This document shows positions 18,640-27,879 of a stretch of DNA of 64,000 nt, piece after piece. The stretch covers positions 806,001 to 870,000 of the forward strand of contig NZ_JABBGH010000002.1 in assembly GCF_012927305.1 (NCBI RefSeq), written 5' to 3'. Every line of letters starts with the position of its first letter. The first letter of the stretch is position 1. The position numbers were made by a program, and so were the translations under genes. The DNA comes from Hymenobacter polaris. Its GTDB lineage: Bacteria > Bacteroidota > Bacteroidia > Cytophagales > Hymenobacteraceae. Below the pieces are notes generated by a model. It searched no databases. It was not told the origin of the DNA and saw nothing but the letters and a program-made list of their open reading frames with translations.

Positions 18640-19494
18640 ATGAACCGCTTACAAGGAAAAGTTGCCGTCATCACTGGCGCGGCGCGCGGCATTGGCCGGT
18701 CCATTGCCGTGGCCTACGCCCGCGAGGGGGCTGCCGTGATGGGCATTGATATTGCCGCGCAGCCCAGCGCTGCCACCGCCTATCCGGCCGCTACCTCCGC
18801 CGACCTGGCCGAAACCCAGCGCTTGGTAGAGGCCGAGGGCGGCCGGTTTCTGGCCCACACCCTCGACATCCGCGACCTAGGGGCCCTGCGCGAGGCGGCC
18901 GAGCTGGCGGCCCGCGAGCTAGGGCCAGTCGATGTGCTGGTGGCCAACGCCGGCATCCAAGTGTTTGCGCCGCTGCTCGAAATGGACGACGCCCACTGGC
19001 ACGACGTTATCGACACCAACATGACGGGCACCGCCAACACGGTGCGCGCCTTTGCGCCCGCCATGGCTAAGCGCAAGCGCGGGGCCATTATCGTCACGGC
19101 TTCGGGGCAGGGCAAGAAGGGCTTCCGGCACGGTAGCAGCTACGCGGCCAGCAAGTGGGGCATTCTTGGGTTTATGAAGTCGGCGGCCCTCGACCTGGGC
19201 CAGTACGGCATCACGGTGAATGCGCTCGTGCCGGGCCTCATCGCTACCGACATGACCCTGAACGAAACGCGCCTGAAGGAAGCCTACCTCGACTACAAAA
19301 CCGACCCGCCCGCCGGCATCACGCCCGAGCAGGCCGCCCTGGTGCGCGAGCAGCACACCGCCATGCGCCTGCCCTGGCTCAGCCCCGACGATATGGCGCC
19401 CATCGTGGTATTTCTGGGCTCCGACGAGGCCCGGCGCATCAGCGGCGCCAGCTTCGACGTGGATGCCGGCGACAGCGCCCAGTTTACGGCCTAG
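18640..19494 (+). CDS. Short-chain dehydrogenase/reductase (SDR)
   Basis: NAD(P)-dependent Rossmann-fold oxidoreductase of 284 residues. It shows the cofactor motif TGAARGIG near residue 13, NAG in VLVANAGIQ, and the catalytic S-Y-K arrangement in TASGQGKKGFRHGSSYAASKWG (written here as Ser, Tyr and Lys of ...SGQG, SSYAASK). An insert near residues 210-240, between TDMT and the final strand, resembles the longer classical SDRs. ATG 18640 begins the Rossmann strand; an ATG 51 bases upstream would add a stretch from the hairpin repeat. The substrate cannot be predicted from sequence alone. Confidence 0.88.
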   Translation: MNRLQGKVAVITGAARGIGRSIAVAYAREGAAVMGIDIAAQPSAATAYPAATSADLAETQRLVEAEGGRFLAHTLDIRDLGALREAAELAARELGPVDVLVANAGIQVFAPLLEMDDAHWHDVIDTNMTGTANTVRAFAPAMAKRKRGAIIVTASGQGKKGFRHGSSYAASKWGILGFMKSAALDLGQYGITVNALVPGLIATDMTLNETRLKEAYLDYKTDPPAGITPEQAALVREQHTAMRLPWLSPDDMAPIVVFLGSDEARRISGASFDVDAGDSAQFTA

Positions 19495-19515
19495 GGCTGT
19501 TTTTATGAAAAATGA

Positions 19516-19595
19516 ACGTCATGCTGAGCCCCGCGAAGCATCTCTACCGAACAATACGGCGTGGTAGAGATGCTTCGGCAAGCTCAGCATGACGT
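19516..19595. repeat. GTCATGCTGAGC-family palindromic hairpin
   Basis: Inverted repeat with arms starting ACGTCATGCTGAGC and ending GCTCAGCATGACGT around a 14-base centre. The arms read TGAGCCCCGCGAAGC on the left and GCTTCGGCAAGCTCA on the right, so a short mismatch bubble exists. A T-run follows. It is intergenic, between the SDR and DUF2490 genes. Confidence 0.9.
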
Positions 19596-19610
19596 GCTTT
19601 TTTATCGCTT

Positions 19611-20375
19611 ATGACTAAACTTCTCCTCCTGCTTTTGCTGCCCGCCGTGGCCCTAGGGCAGTCGTCGCGCCTCAACGACTTCCACAGCCTGGCCTGGCTG
19701 GTGTACGTGGGCGACCACCAGCTTGCGCCGAAATGGGCCCTGCACACCGAGGCCCAGCTGCGGCGCGTGGACTTGGTGCGCGCCCCGCAGCAGGAGCTGT
19801 ACCGCCTGGGGCTGGTGCGCACGCTCGGCCAGCGGGTAAAGGTGTCGGGCGGCTACACCTTCTTTCAAAGCCACCGCTACGGCCAGTACGCCGAGGTGCC
19901 GGGCCGCGTGGAGCCGGAGCACCGCCTGTACGAAGACGTGACGCTGAGCGACCAATTGGGCCGCCTGGGCTTGGCGCAGCGCATCCGGCTGGAGCAGCGC
20001 TGGCTAGGCGCGCGCGATGCCAGCGGCACTGGTCCGGTGCAGGAGTACGAGTACCAGAACCGCATCCGCTACCAGCTGCAGCTGGAATACCCGCTGCAAG
20101 GCGCCAGCATCGACGATGAGGAGTTTTACCTCACGGGCTTCGACGAGCTATTTATCGGCTTCGGGCAAAACGTGGGCCTGAACGTGTTCAACCAAAACCG
20201 CTTGTCGGGGGGCCTAGGGTATCAGTTCACCAAGGCTGCCAAGCTGGAGCTAAACTACCTCTACCAGGTGCGCTCGCACGCCACGCCCGACCCCGCTACC
20301 AATCAGCCGGTGGTAGAGCTAAATAATGGCTTCCGGCTGAATATCAGCTACAACCTCGACTTTACCAAGGGCTAA
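19611..20375 (+). CDS. DUF2490 outer-membrane protein
   Basis: A 254-residue exported protein: signal peptide of about 16 residues (LLLLPAVALGQ), then a beta-rich chain with the DUF2490 pattern of amphipathic strands, such as ALHTEAQLRR, LGLVRTLGQRVKVSGGYTFF, QRIRLEQRWL and RIRYQLQLEYPL. It ends in FRLNISYNLDF. The family is a small Bacteroidota/Proteobacteria outer-membrane barrel of unknown role. It begins 15 bases after a palindromic hairpin. Confidence 0.82.
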   Translation: MTKLLLLLLLPAVALGQSSRLNDFHSLAWLVYVGDHQLAPKWALHTEAQLRRVDLVRAPQQELYRLGLVRTLGQRVKVSGGYTFFQSHRYGQYAEVPGRVEPEHRLYEDVTLSDQLGRLGLAQRIRLEQRWLGARDASGTGPVQEYEYQNRIRYQLQLEYPLQGASIDDEEFYLTGFDELFIGFGQNVGLNVFNQNRLSGGLGYQFTKAAKLELNYLYQVRSHATPDPATNQPVVELNNGFRLNISYNLDFTKG

Positions 20376-20525
20376 GGCCGTAGGCGGGCGGCGGGCGCGG
20401 TTAAACTGGGGTGGCCGTCCTAAAATAGTAATATCCTACGGGCGCGCTGTACATTTACCCAGGCCCCCTGGCCCCGCGTACGGGGCTGGCGGGTTACCCT
20501 TTTCGCGCCTTCTTTCTCCGCACCT

Positions 20526-22919
20526 ATGCGCTTTTACTACCCCGCTACCCTAGGCCTGGCGTTGCTGCTGGCCCGCCCTGCCCTGGCCCAGGTGCCCGCT
20601 AGCGCCAGCCCGGCCGCCCCGCAGCTAGGCAAGGCCAGCCTGAAAGAGGTGCTGGCTGCCCTCACGCCCGAAGAAAAAGTGCGGCTGGTAGTGGGCGTGG
20701 GCTTTTATCCCGCCGGCTTCCCGCCGGGCCTGCTGCCCCCTGGCCCTCCCGGCGGCGATAAACTACCCGAGAAAGTGCCCGGCGCCGCCGGGCGCACCCA
20801 CGCCGTGCCGCGGCTGGGCATTCCGTCCCTCACGCTCTCCGACGGCCCGGCGGGCGTGCGCATCGACCCTATCCGGGGCAAGGACAGCACCAAGACCTAC
20901 TACGCCACGGCCTTTCCGGTGGCTACGCTGCTGGCCAGCAGCTGGGATACGGCCCTGGTGCGCCGGGTGGGCGTGGCCTTTGGCAGCGAGGTGCGCGCCT
21001 ACGGCATCGACGTGCTGCTGGCGCCCGGCATGAACATTCACCGCAACCCCCTAGGGGGCCGCAACTTCGAGTATTACTCCGAAGACCCCGTGGTGGCCGG
21101 CCATGTGGCGGCCGCCCTAGTGCGGGGGGTGCAAAGCAACGGCGTGGGCACTAGCATCAAGCACTTCGCGGCCAACGAGCAGGAGTTCAACCGGATGCAG
21201 CTCAACTCGAAAGTTAGCGAGCGGGCCCTGCGCGAGGTGTACCTGCGGGGCTTCCGGATAGCTGTGCAGCAGGCCCAGCCCTGGACGGTGATGTCGTCGT
21301 ACAACAAGATAAACGGCACTTACACCTCCGAGAGCCGCGATTTGCTGACCACGCTGCTGCGCGGCGAGTGGGGCTTTAAGGGCCTGGTAATGACCGACTG
21401 GTACGGCGGCCACGACGCGGTGGCCCAGCTCAAGGCCGGCAACGACCTGCTGGAGCCCGGCACCCTGGTGCAGTACGAGGTCGTGACGGCGGCCCTGCAA
21501 AGCGGCCAGCTGAGCACCGCCCAGCTCGACCAGAACGTAACCCGCGTGCTGGAGCTGGTCCTAAAATCACCTGCTTTCAAAGGCTACCAGCCCACCAGCG
21601 CGCCCGCCCTCAAGGCCAATGCCGCCGTGGCCCGCCAGGCCGCCGCCGAAAGCATGGTGCTGCTGCGCAACCAGGGCCAGGCCCTGCCTCTGCAAGCCGG
21701 CCAGCGGCTAGCCGTGTTCGGCAACGCCGGCTACCAGCTCATTGCGGGCGGCACGGGCAGCGGCGACGTAAACAAGGCCTACACCATCTCGGTGGCCCAG
21801 GGCCTCACCAACACGGGCTATAACGTGAGCAGCACCCTAGGGCAGGCCTACGCCCAGTACCTGCAAGCCGAAAAAGCCAAGCTGCCCAAGCAGCGGGGCA
21901 TCCTCGACCCGGTCCCTGTCATTCCGGAAATGCCGCTGCCGGCCGGCCAGCTGCCCGACTACGCGCAGAACAGCGACGTGGCCGTGGTGGCCCTGGGGCG
22001 CAGCGCCGGCGAGGGCGGCGACCGCCAGGTGGCCGGCGACTTTACCCTGACGGCGCCCGAGCGGGTGCTGCTGCGGCAGGTGTCCGGCGCCTTCCACGGC
22101 CAGGGCAAGAAAGTGGTAGTGGTGCTCAACGTGGGCGGCGTGATGGAAGTAGCCAGCTGGCGCGACCAGGCCGACGCCATCTTGCTGGCCTGGCAGCCCG
22201 GCCAGGAAGGCGGCAACGCCGTGGCCGACGTGCTCAGCGGCCAGGTAAATCCCTCGGGCAAGCTGGCTACCACCTTCCCCATAGTCTACGACGACGTGCC
22301 CTACGGCCAGAACTTCCCCGGCAAGCTGCTGGATGCCAGCGCCAAGGGTGGCGGCCTGATGGGCGCGCCCGCCGAAAATACCTACGAGGAGGGCATCTAC
22401 GTGGGCTACCGCTACTTCAATACCTTTAAAGTGGCGCCGGCCTACGAGTTCGGCTACGGCCTCAGCTACACCACTTTCGGCTATGGCCCGCTCAAGCTGA
22501 GCAGCGCCACATTTGGCGGCAAGCTCACGGCCACGCTCACCGTCACCAACACCGGCAAAGTGCCCGGCAAGGAAGTGGTACAGCTGTACCTGAGCGCCCC
22601 CAAAGGCAAGCTCGACAAGCCTGCGAGCGAGCTGCGCGCCTTCGCCAAAACCGGCTTGCTCGCCCCCGGCCAGTCCCAGGCCCTGACCTTCAGCCTGAGC
22701 GCGGCCGACCTGGCTTCGTTCGATACGGCCGCCTCGGCCTGGGTGGCCGATGCCGGCACCTACACCGTGCAGGCGGGGGCCTCGTCGCTGGCCATCAAGC
22801 AGCGCGCCACCTTCACGGTGCCTAGGGCCCTGGTGGTGGAGAAAAGCCGCCCGCTGCTAGTGCCCCAGCAGCCGCTCGCCGACCTGAAAGCCGGCCAGAT
22901 GGCACCGGTCGGCCGCTAG
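20526..22919 (+). CDS. Secreted glycoside hydrolase family 3 enzyme
   Basis: Beta-glycosidase of 797 residues with a signal peptide (about 1-22, ending PALAQ). The GH3 N-terminal barrel includes SDGPAGVRID, NFEYYSEDP and the nucleophile motif GLVMTDWYGG (Asp291). The GH3 C-terminal alpha/beta domain follows, and then a fibronectin III-like domain (VTNTGKVPGKEVVQLYL). A Pro/Gly-rich insert near residues 60-85 precedes the barrel. A second GH3 gene lies just downstream, separated by a palindromic hairpin. Specificity (beta-glucosidase, xylosidase or other) cannot be fixed by eye. Confidence 0.92.
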   Translation: MRFYYPATLGLALLLARPALAQVPASASPAAPQLGKASLKEVLAALTPEEKVRLVVGVGFYPAGFPPGLLPPGPPGGDKLPEKVPGAAGRTHAVPRLGIPSLTLSDGPAGVRIDPIRGKDSTKTYYATAFPVATLLASSWDTALVRRVGVAFGSEVRAYGIDVLLAPGMNIHRNPLGGRNFEYYSEDPVVAGHVAAALVRGVQSNGVGTSIKHFAANEQEFNRMQLNSKVSERALREVYLRGFRIAVQQAQPWTVMSSYNKINGTYTSESRDLLTTLLRGEWGFKGLVMTDWYGGHDAVAQLKAGNDLLEPGTLVQYEVVTAALQSGQLSTAQLDQNVTRVLELVLKSPAFKGYQPTSAPALKANAAVARQAAAESMVLLRNQGQALPLQAGQRLAVFGNAGYQLIAGGTGSGDVNKAYTISVAQGLTNTGYNVSSTLGQAYAQYLQAEKAKLPKQRGILDPVPVIPEMPLPAGQLPDYAQNSDVAVVALGRSAGEGGDRQVAGDFTLTAPERVLLRQVSGAFHGQGKKVVVVLNVGGVMEVASWRDQADAILLAWQPGQEGGNAVADVLSGQVNPSGKLATTFPIVYDDVPYGQNFPGKLLDASAKGGGLMGAPAENTYEEGIYVGYRYFNTFKVAPAYEFGYGLSYTTFGYGPLKLSSATFGGKLTATLTVTNTGKVPGKEVVQLYLSAPKGKLDKPASELRAFAKTGLLAPGQSQALTFSLSAADLASFDTAASAWVADAGTYTVQAGASSLAIKQRATFTVPRALVVEKSRPLLVPQQPLADLKAGQMAPVGR

Positions 22920-22935
22920 CCGGTAATTTTAATTG

Positions 22936-23025
22936 AACGTCATGCTGAGCTTGCCGAAGCATCTCTACCGAACAACGTCGTTCAACGACACGGTAGAGAT
23001 GCTTCGACAGGCTCAGCATGACGTT
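22936..23025. repeat. GTCATGCTGAGC-family palindromic hairpin
   Basis: Arms begin AACGTCATGCTGAGCTTGCC and end GGCTCAGCATGACGTT, with the centre containing CAACGTCGTTCAACGAC. T-rich sequence follows. It lies between the two GH3 genes. Confidence 0.9.
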
Positions 23026-23083
23026 CTTTGCTTACGAACTAAGTAACTGCAGCCCTACCTATTCTCATATCTAACCCACCCGT

Positions 23084-25354
23084 ATGCCTCACCTCTCCCT
23101 TCGCTTTGCCACGGCCCTAGGGGCTGCCCTGCTGGCCCTGCCCACCCTGGCCCAGCGCGCGCCGGTCCCCGCCAAAGCCCTGGCCAGCACCAACCGCCAA
23201 ACCCTGCTGCTAAACCACGAGGCTGACATAACGGCCCTGCTGGCCAAGCTGACCCTGGAGGAGAAGGTGCACATTCTGCACGCCAACTCGGCCTTTGCCG
23301 CCGGTGGCGTCGAGCGCCTGGGCATCCCCGAAATCATGACCTCGGACGGGCCCCACGGCGTGCGCCCCGAGCAGGGCCGCAACTGGAAGCCGCCCGTCGA
23401 TGCCAACGACGCCAGCACCTACCTGCCCACCAACAACACCCTGGCTTCGACCTGGAACCGGGCCCTAGGGCTGGCCTACGGCACGGTGCTGGGCAGCGAG
23501 GCCAATGCCCGCGGCAAGGACATCATCCTGGGGCCCGGCATCAACATCGTGCGCGCCCCGCTCAACGGGCGCAACTTCGAATACCTGAGCGAGGACCCCT
23601 ACCTGGTGGCGCAAATGGCGACGGGCTACATCCGCGGGGTGCAGAGCCAGGGCGTGTCGGCCTGCGTGAAGCACTACGCCCTGAACAACCAGGAAACCCA
23701 CCGCGACGACGTGGACGTGGACGTGAGCGAGCGGGCCCTGCGCGAGATATACTTGCCCGGCTTCAAGGCGGCCGTGCAGCAGGGCGGCGTGTACTCGCTC
23801 ATGGGCTCGTACAACAAGGTGCGCGGCACCTACGCCACCGAAAATGCCTACCTGATGAACACCATCCTGAAAGGGGAGTGGGGCTTCAAAGGCCTGGTGA
23901 TGAGCGACTGGGGCTCGGTGCACAATACCGACGAGGCCCTGCGCAACGGCACCGACTTGGAGATGGGTACCGACCTGGCCCTGATGTACGGCGGCACCGA
24001 CCAAAGCACGGCCACCGCCAGCACCGCCAACGCACCCGTGCGCAGCTACTACGACCGCTTCTTTTTGGCCGACCCCGCCCTGGCGGCCGTCAAAAAAGAC
24101 CCCAAGCTGCTGCCACTCATCGACGACAAGGTGCGGCGCATCTTGCGGGTGATGTACGCCACCGACATGCTGGGCGGCACCAAGCGCCCCGCCGGCGCCT
24201 TCAACACCAAGGCGCACCAGGCCACGGCCCTCAAGGTGGCCGAGGAAGGCATCGTGCTGCTCAAAAACGAGGGCCACCTGCTGCCCCTCAGCAAACAGGT
24301 GAAAACCGTGGCCGTCATCGGGGCCAACGCCGACCGGCTGAACGCGATGGGCGGCGGCAGCGGGCAGCTCAAGGCCAAGTACGAGGTGACGCCGCTGCAA
24401 GGGCTGAAGAACGAGTTGGGCAGCGGCGTGACCATCAACTACGTGCCCGGCTATACCATTGCCCGCGACCAGCAGGCCGACGCTCAGCAGATTGCGCAAG
24501 CGGTGGCCGCCGCCAAAGCCGCCGATGCCGTAGTGTATGTGGGCGGCTCGTTCCACGGCTACGACTACACCAAGTGGAGCGACAACGCCTACGACGCCGA
24601 AGCCGTGGACAAGCCCGACCTCAAGCTACCCTTCGGCCAGGATGCGCTGGTGCAGGCCGTGCTGACCGCCAACCCGCGCACGGTGGTGGTGCTCCTAGGG
24701 GGTGGCCCCATCGAAACCAGCGCCTGGGTCGGCCAGGCCAAGGCCGTAGTGGAAGCCTGGTATCCCGGCATGGAAGGCGGCAACGCGCTGGCCCACATCC
24801 TGTTTGGTGACGTGAACCCCTCGGGCAAGCTGCCCTTCACCTTCCCCAAGCAGCTGGCCGACGCGCCCGCCATGAAGCTGGGCGAGTACCCCAGCACCCC
24901 CGGCAACCCGCTGAAAGAAACCTACAAGGACGACATCTGGGTAGGCTACCGCTACTACGACACCTACCACGTGGCGCCGCAGTTCGCCTTTGGCCACGGC
25001 CTGAGCTACACCAGCTTCGACTACGGCAAGCTCACGGTGACGCCTGGCCCGCAGAGCGCCACGGTACGCCTGGCCGTGCGCAACACCGGCAAAACCGCCG
25101 GCGCCGAGGTAGTGCAGCTCTACATGCACGACGTGAAAAGCAGCGTGAAGCGCCCCGAGAAGGAGCTAAAAGGCTTCGAAAAAGTGTTCTTGAAGCCCGG
25201 CGAAAGCAAGACCGTAACGATGCAGCTGCCCGCCGATGCATTCAAGTATTACGACGAGGCCAAGAAGCAGTGGGTGCTGGAGCCTGGCCAGTTTGAGGTG
25301 CTGGTAGGCAGCGCCTCCGATGATATTCGCCAGCGCGGCAGCCTGACGCTGTAG
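23084..25354 (+). CDS. Secreted GH3 beta-glucosidase-like enzyme
   Basis: A 756-residue GH3 protein with a signal peptide (about 1-23, ending PTLAQ). It has TSDGPHGVRPEQG, NFEYLSEDP, KHYALNNQE and the nucleophile motif GLVMSDWGSVHN (Asp275). The C-terminal domain carries VIGANADR and GGGSGQL, and a fibronectin III-like domain closes the protein. It belongs to the BglX/bglB-like type and is clearly diverged from the preceding GH3, so the pair is not a recent tandem duplicate. It probably acts on oligosaccharides in the periplasm or at the surface. Confidence 0.93.
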   Translation: MPHLSLRFATALGAALLALPTLAQRAPVPAKALASTNRQTLLLNHEADITALLAKLTLEEKVHILHANSAFAAGGVERLGIPEIMTSDGPHGVRPEQGRNWKPPVDANDASTYLPTNNTLASTWNRALGLAYGTVLGSEANARGKDIILGPGINIVRAPLNGRNFEYLSEDPYLVAQMATGYIRGVQSQGVSACVKHYALNNQETHRDDVDVDVSERALREIYLPGFKAAVQQGGVYSLMGSYNKVRGTYATENAYLMNTILKGEWGFKGLVMSDWGSVHNTDEALRNGTDLEMGTDLALMYGGTDQSTATASTANAPVRSYYDRFFLADPALAAVKKDPKLLPLIDDKVRRILRVMYATDMLGGTKRPAGAFNTKAHQATALKVAEEGIVLLKNEGHLLPLSKQVKTVAVIGANADRLNAMGGGSGQLKAKYEVTPLQGLKNELGSGVTINYVPGYTIARDQQADAQQIAQAVAAAKAADAVVYVGGSFHGYDYTKWSDNAYDAEAVDKPDLKLPFGQDALVQAVLTANPRTVVVLLGGGPIETSAWVGQAKAVVEAWYPGMEGGNALAHILFGDVNPSGKLPFTFPKQLADAPAMKLGEYPSTPGNPLKETYKDDIWVGYRYYDTYHVAPQFAFGHGLSYTSFDYGKLTVTPGPQSATVRLAVRNTGKTAGAEVVQLYMHDVKSSVKRPEKELKGFEKVFLKPGESKTVTMQLPADAFKYYDEAKKQWVLEPGQFEVLVGSASDDIRQRGSLTL

Positions 25355-25681
25355 GGGGAGCAGTAGGCAGCGCAAGAAAGAAATACGTTTTGCTCAATTA
25401 GCGTTCGTCAGCCGCAACCTCTTCTACCAAATCAGGCCCTGGGTGCGCGTGGTAAGGAGGATTTGGCTGGCGAACGCTAGTTGGATAAGATGCGCCGAGG
25501 GGGCGTGCTAAACCTAAGGAAGCCTGGTAGCAATTGCTGGAGTCTTGCTGTTCGCGGCCTGCCGCTTTACTTTGCACAATCGATTGTGCAAAAGCTTCGT
25601 TGGCGCAGTGCACCCAACTGCCAAGCTGGCAGATGGGTGTTGCGTACGCGTTAATAAAAAGCTATAATACAAGAAAATACG
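25355..25681. other. 327-base intergenic region before the GH42 gene
   Basis: No convincing gene is seen. The region contains a 22-bp perfect palindrome (listed separately) with a near-consensus -7 box (TTACTTTG, 25567-25574) overlapping its left edge. The remainder is unremarkable. Confidence 0.6.
25571..25592. promoter_or_regulatory. 22-bp perfect palindrome, candidate operator for the GH42 gene
   Basis: Half-site TTTGCACAATC followed by its exact reverse complement, with a central CG dinucleotide. A central CpG and this length are typical of LacI/GalR-type operators. It overlaps a near-consensus Bacteroidota -7 box and lies 90 bases before the GH42 start. No regulator gene of that family is in the window, so the binding protein is unknown. 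Confidence 0.55.
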
Positions 25682-27748
25682 TTGAATAAGCTCCTTCGCC
25701 TCCTGCTGCTCATCGCCTTGCCCACCCAGCTACTGGCGCAGGCCCCTAGGCTCGACCACCTGCTCTACGGCGTGGCTTATTACGACGAGTACATGCCCTA
25801 CGACCGGCTCGACCAGGACGTGGCCCTGATGAAGGCAGCGGGCATCAACGTGGTGCGCATCGCTGAATCGACCTGGAGCACCCTGGAGCCGCAGGAGGGC
25901 GTGTTCGACTTTACGCACGTCGATAGGGTACTGAACGCCATGCACAAAGCGGGCATCAGCGTCATTATTGGTACGCCCACTTACGCCGTGCCCACTTGGC
26001 TGGCGCGCAAATACCCGGCCGTGCTGGCTACCACCCCTAGGGGCCAAAACCAGTATGGGCCGCGCCAGAACATGGACATCACCAATCCCGATTTCCGCCG
26101 CCACGCCGAGGCGGTGATTCGGGCCTTGCTGGGCCACGTCAAAAACCACCCGGCCATCATCGGCTACCAGGTCGATAACGAAACCAAAGCCTATAATACG
26201 GCGGGCCCGGCGGTGCAGGCGCTGTTTGTGCAGCACATGCAGCGCAAGTTTCCTTCGCTCGACGCGCTCAATAAGGCCTACGGGCTCGATTACTGGAGCA
26301 ATCGCATCAATTCGTGGGCGGACTTTCCGTCGACCGTAGGCACCATCAATGCCAGCCTGGGTAGCGAGTTCGCGGCCTTTCAGCGCCAGCTCGTGACCGA
26401 CTACCTGGCCTGGCAGGCGGGCCTGGTGCGCGAGTACAAGCAGCCCGGCCAGTTCATCACCCAAAACTTTGACCTGGGCTGGCGCGGCTACTCGTTCGGT
26501 ATTCAGCCCGAGGTGAACCACTTTGCGGCGGCCAAGGCCCTCGACGTGGCCGGCGTGGACATTTATCATCCCAGCCAGGACCAGCTAACCGGCGCTGAAA
26601 TTGCCTTCGGGGGCGACCTGACCCGCTCGATGAAAAACGGCCAGAACTACCTAGTGCTCGAAACTGAAGCCCAGGGCTTTCCGCAGTGGCTGCCCTACCC
26701 CAGCCAATTGCGCTTGCAAGCGTTCAGCCACCTGGCTTCGGGGGCCAACCTGGTGGAGTACTGGCACTGGAGCAGCATCCACAACTCGGCCGAAACCTAC
26801 TGGAAAGGTGTGCTCAGCCACGATTTGCAGCCCAACTACGTGTATGAGGAAACCAAAACTATCGGGCGCGACTTCCAGCGTCTGAGTCCGCAGCTGGTTA
26901 ACCTAAAGAAAACCAATAAAGTAGCCCTCCTCTTCAGCAACGAGGCGCTGACGGCCGAGGGCTGGTTCAGCAATGGCCTGGACTACAACCAGGTGCTGCG
27001 CTCGTTCTACGACCCGCTCTACAAGCAAAACGTAGGCTGCGACCTGGTAGACCCCAGCAGCCCCGACCTGAACCAGTATGCGCTGCTCATCGTGCCCATG
27101 CTGTATGCCGCGCCCGCCAGTCTGCTCGAGCGCCTCGACCAGTACGTGCAGCAAGGCGGGCACTTGCTCGTTACCTACCGCAGCGGCTTTTCGGACGAGA
27201 ATGTGCAGGTGCGCCATACCACGCAGCCGGGCCTGCTTAGCAAAGCGTGCGGTGTGACGTACAGCGAGTTTACGACGCCCGAAAAAGTGGGCCTGACAGG
27301 GGAGGCGTACCAAGCTGCCCCCGACGCGAACAAGGTAACCACCTGGATGGAGCTGCTACGCCCCACCACGGCCCAGGTGCTAGCCCGCTACGACCACCCC
27401 GTGTGGGGAAACTATGCGGCCATCACCGAAAACCACTACGGCAAAGGCCTGGCCACTTACGTGGGCTGCCATACCAGCAGCGACCTAGTAGACAAGCTGG
27501 TAACTGATGCCGTGAAGAAAGCGGGCCTCTGGGGTGCCGACCAGCAGCTGAGCTTCCCGCTCATCACCCGGGCGGGCCTCAACCAGCGGGGTAAAGCCGT
27601 GCACTACTACTTCAACTACGCCGCTACGCCCGGTAGCGTGCGCTACCCCCACGCCGCCGGCCGTGAGCTGCTGGCGGGCACCGCCGTTAGCCAGGGGCAG
27701 CAGCTCACCCTAGCCCCCTGGGGCGTGCTGATAGTAGAAGAGAAGTAA
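25682..27748 (+). CDS. Secreted GH42 beta-galactosidase
   Basis: Glycoside hydrolase family 42, 688 residues. The signal peptide (about 1-19, LLLLIALPTQLLAQ) starts directly from TTG 25682; no ATG is available upstream in frame, so TTG is the likely start. The barrel has the family opening LLYGVAYYDEYMP, the acid/base motif DNE (Glu167), and the nucleophile region LETEAQGFPQW (Glu327). The trimerisation-like domain follows (about 410-600), with a beta domain at the end. It probably releases galactose from oligosaccharides outside the cytoplasm. The 22-bp palindrome upstream suggests repressor control. Confidence 0.9.
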   Translation: MNKLLRLLLLIALPTQLLAQAPRLDHLLYGVAYYDEYMPYDRLDQDVALMKAAGINVVRIAESTWSTLEPQEGVFDFTHVDRVLNAMHKAGISVIIGTPTYAVPTWLARKYPAVLATTPRGQNQYGPRQNMDITNPDFRRHAEAVIRALLGHVKNHPAIIGYQVDNETKAYNTAGPAVQALFVQHMQRKFPSLDALNKAYGLDYWSNRINSWADFPSTVGTINASLGSEFAAFQRQLVTDYLAWQAGLVREYKQPGQFITQNFDLGWRGYSFGIQPEVNHFAAAKALDVAGVDIYHPSQDQLTGAEIAFGGDLTRSMKNGQNYLVLETEAQGFPQWLPYPSQLRLQAFSHLASGANLVEYWHWSSIHNSAETYWKGVLSHDLQPNYVYEETKTIGRDFQRLSPQLVNLKKTNKVALLFSNEALTAEGWFSNGLDYNQVLRSFYDPLYKQNVGCDLVDPSSPDLNQYALLIVPMLYAAPASLLERLDQYVQQGGHLLVTYRSGFSDENVQVRHTTQPGLLSKACGVTYSEFTTPEKVGLTGEAYQAAPDANKVTTWMELLRPTTAQVLARYDHPVWGNYAAITENHYGKGLATYVGCHTSSDLVDKLVTDAVKKAGLWGADQQLSFPLITRAGLNQRGKAVHYYFNYAATPGSVRYPHAAGRELLAGTAVSQGQQLTLAPWGVLIVEEK

Positions 27749-27879
27749 GCGCTGCCAGTCCACTACGCGCGCCCCCGCAGCCAACCCGGCCCGTCGGCCA
27801 CGCCACTTAGCTTGCCAGAAGCGCCCCCGGCAGTATCTTACCCATTCGTTTATCGGCCAAAGGATAAACGCAGGCGGTT

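Noticed and set aside
25398..25613. 71-codon minus-strand frame before the GH42 gene
   Set aside because: It reads through the 22-bp palindrome and has no signal, domain or ribosome binding site.
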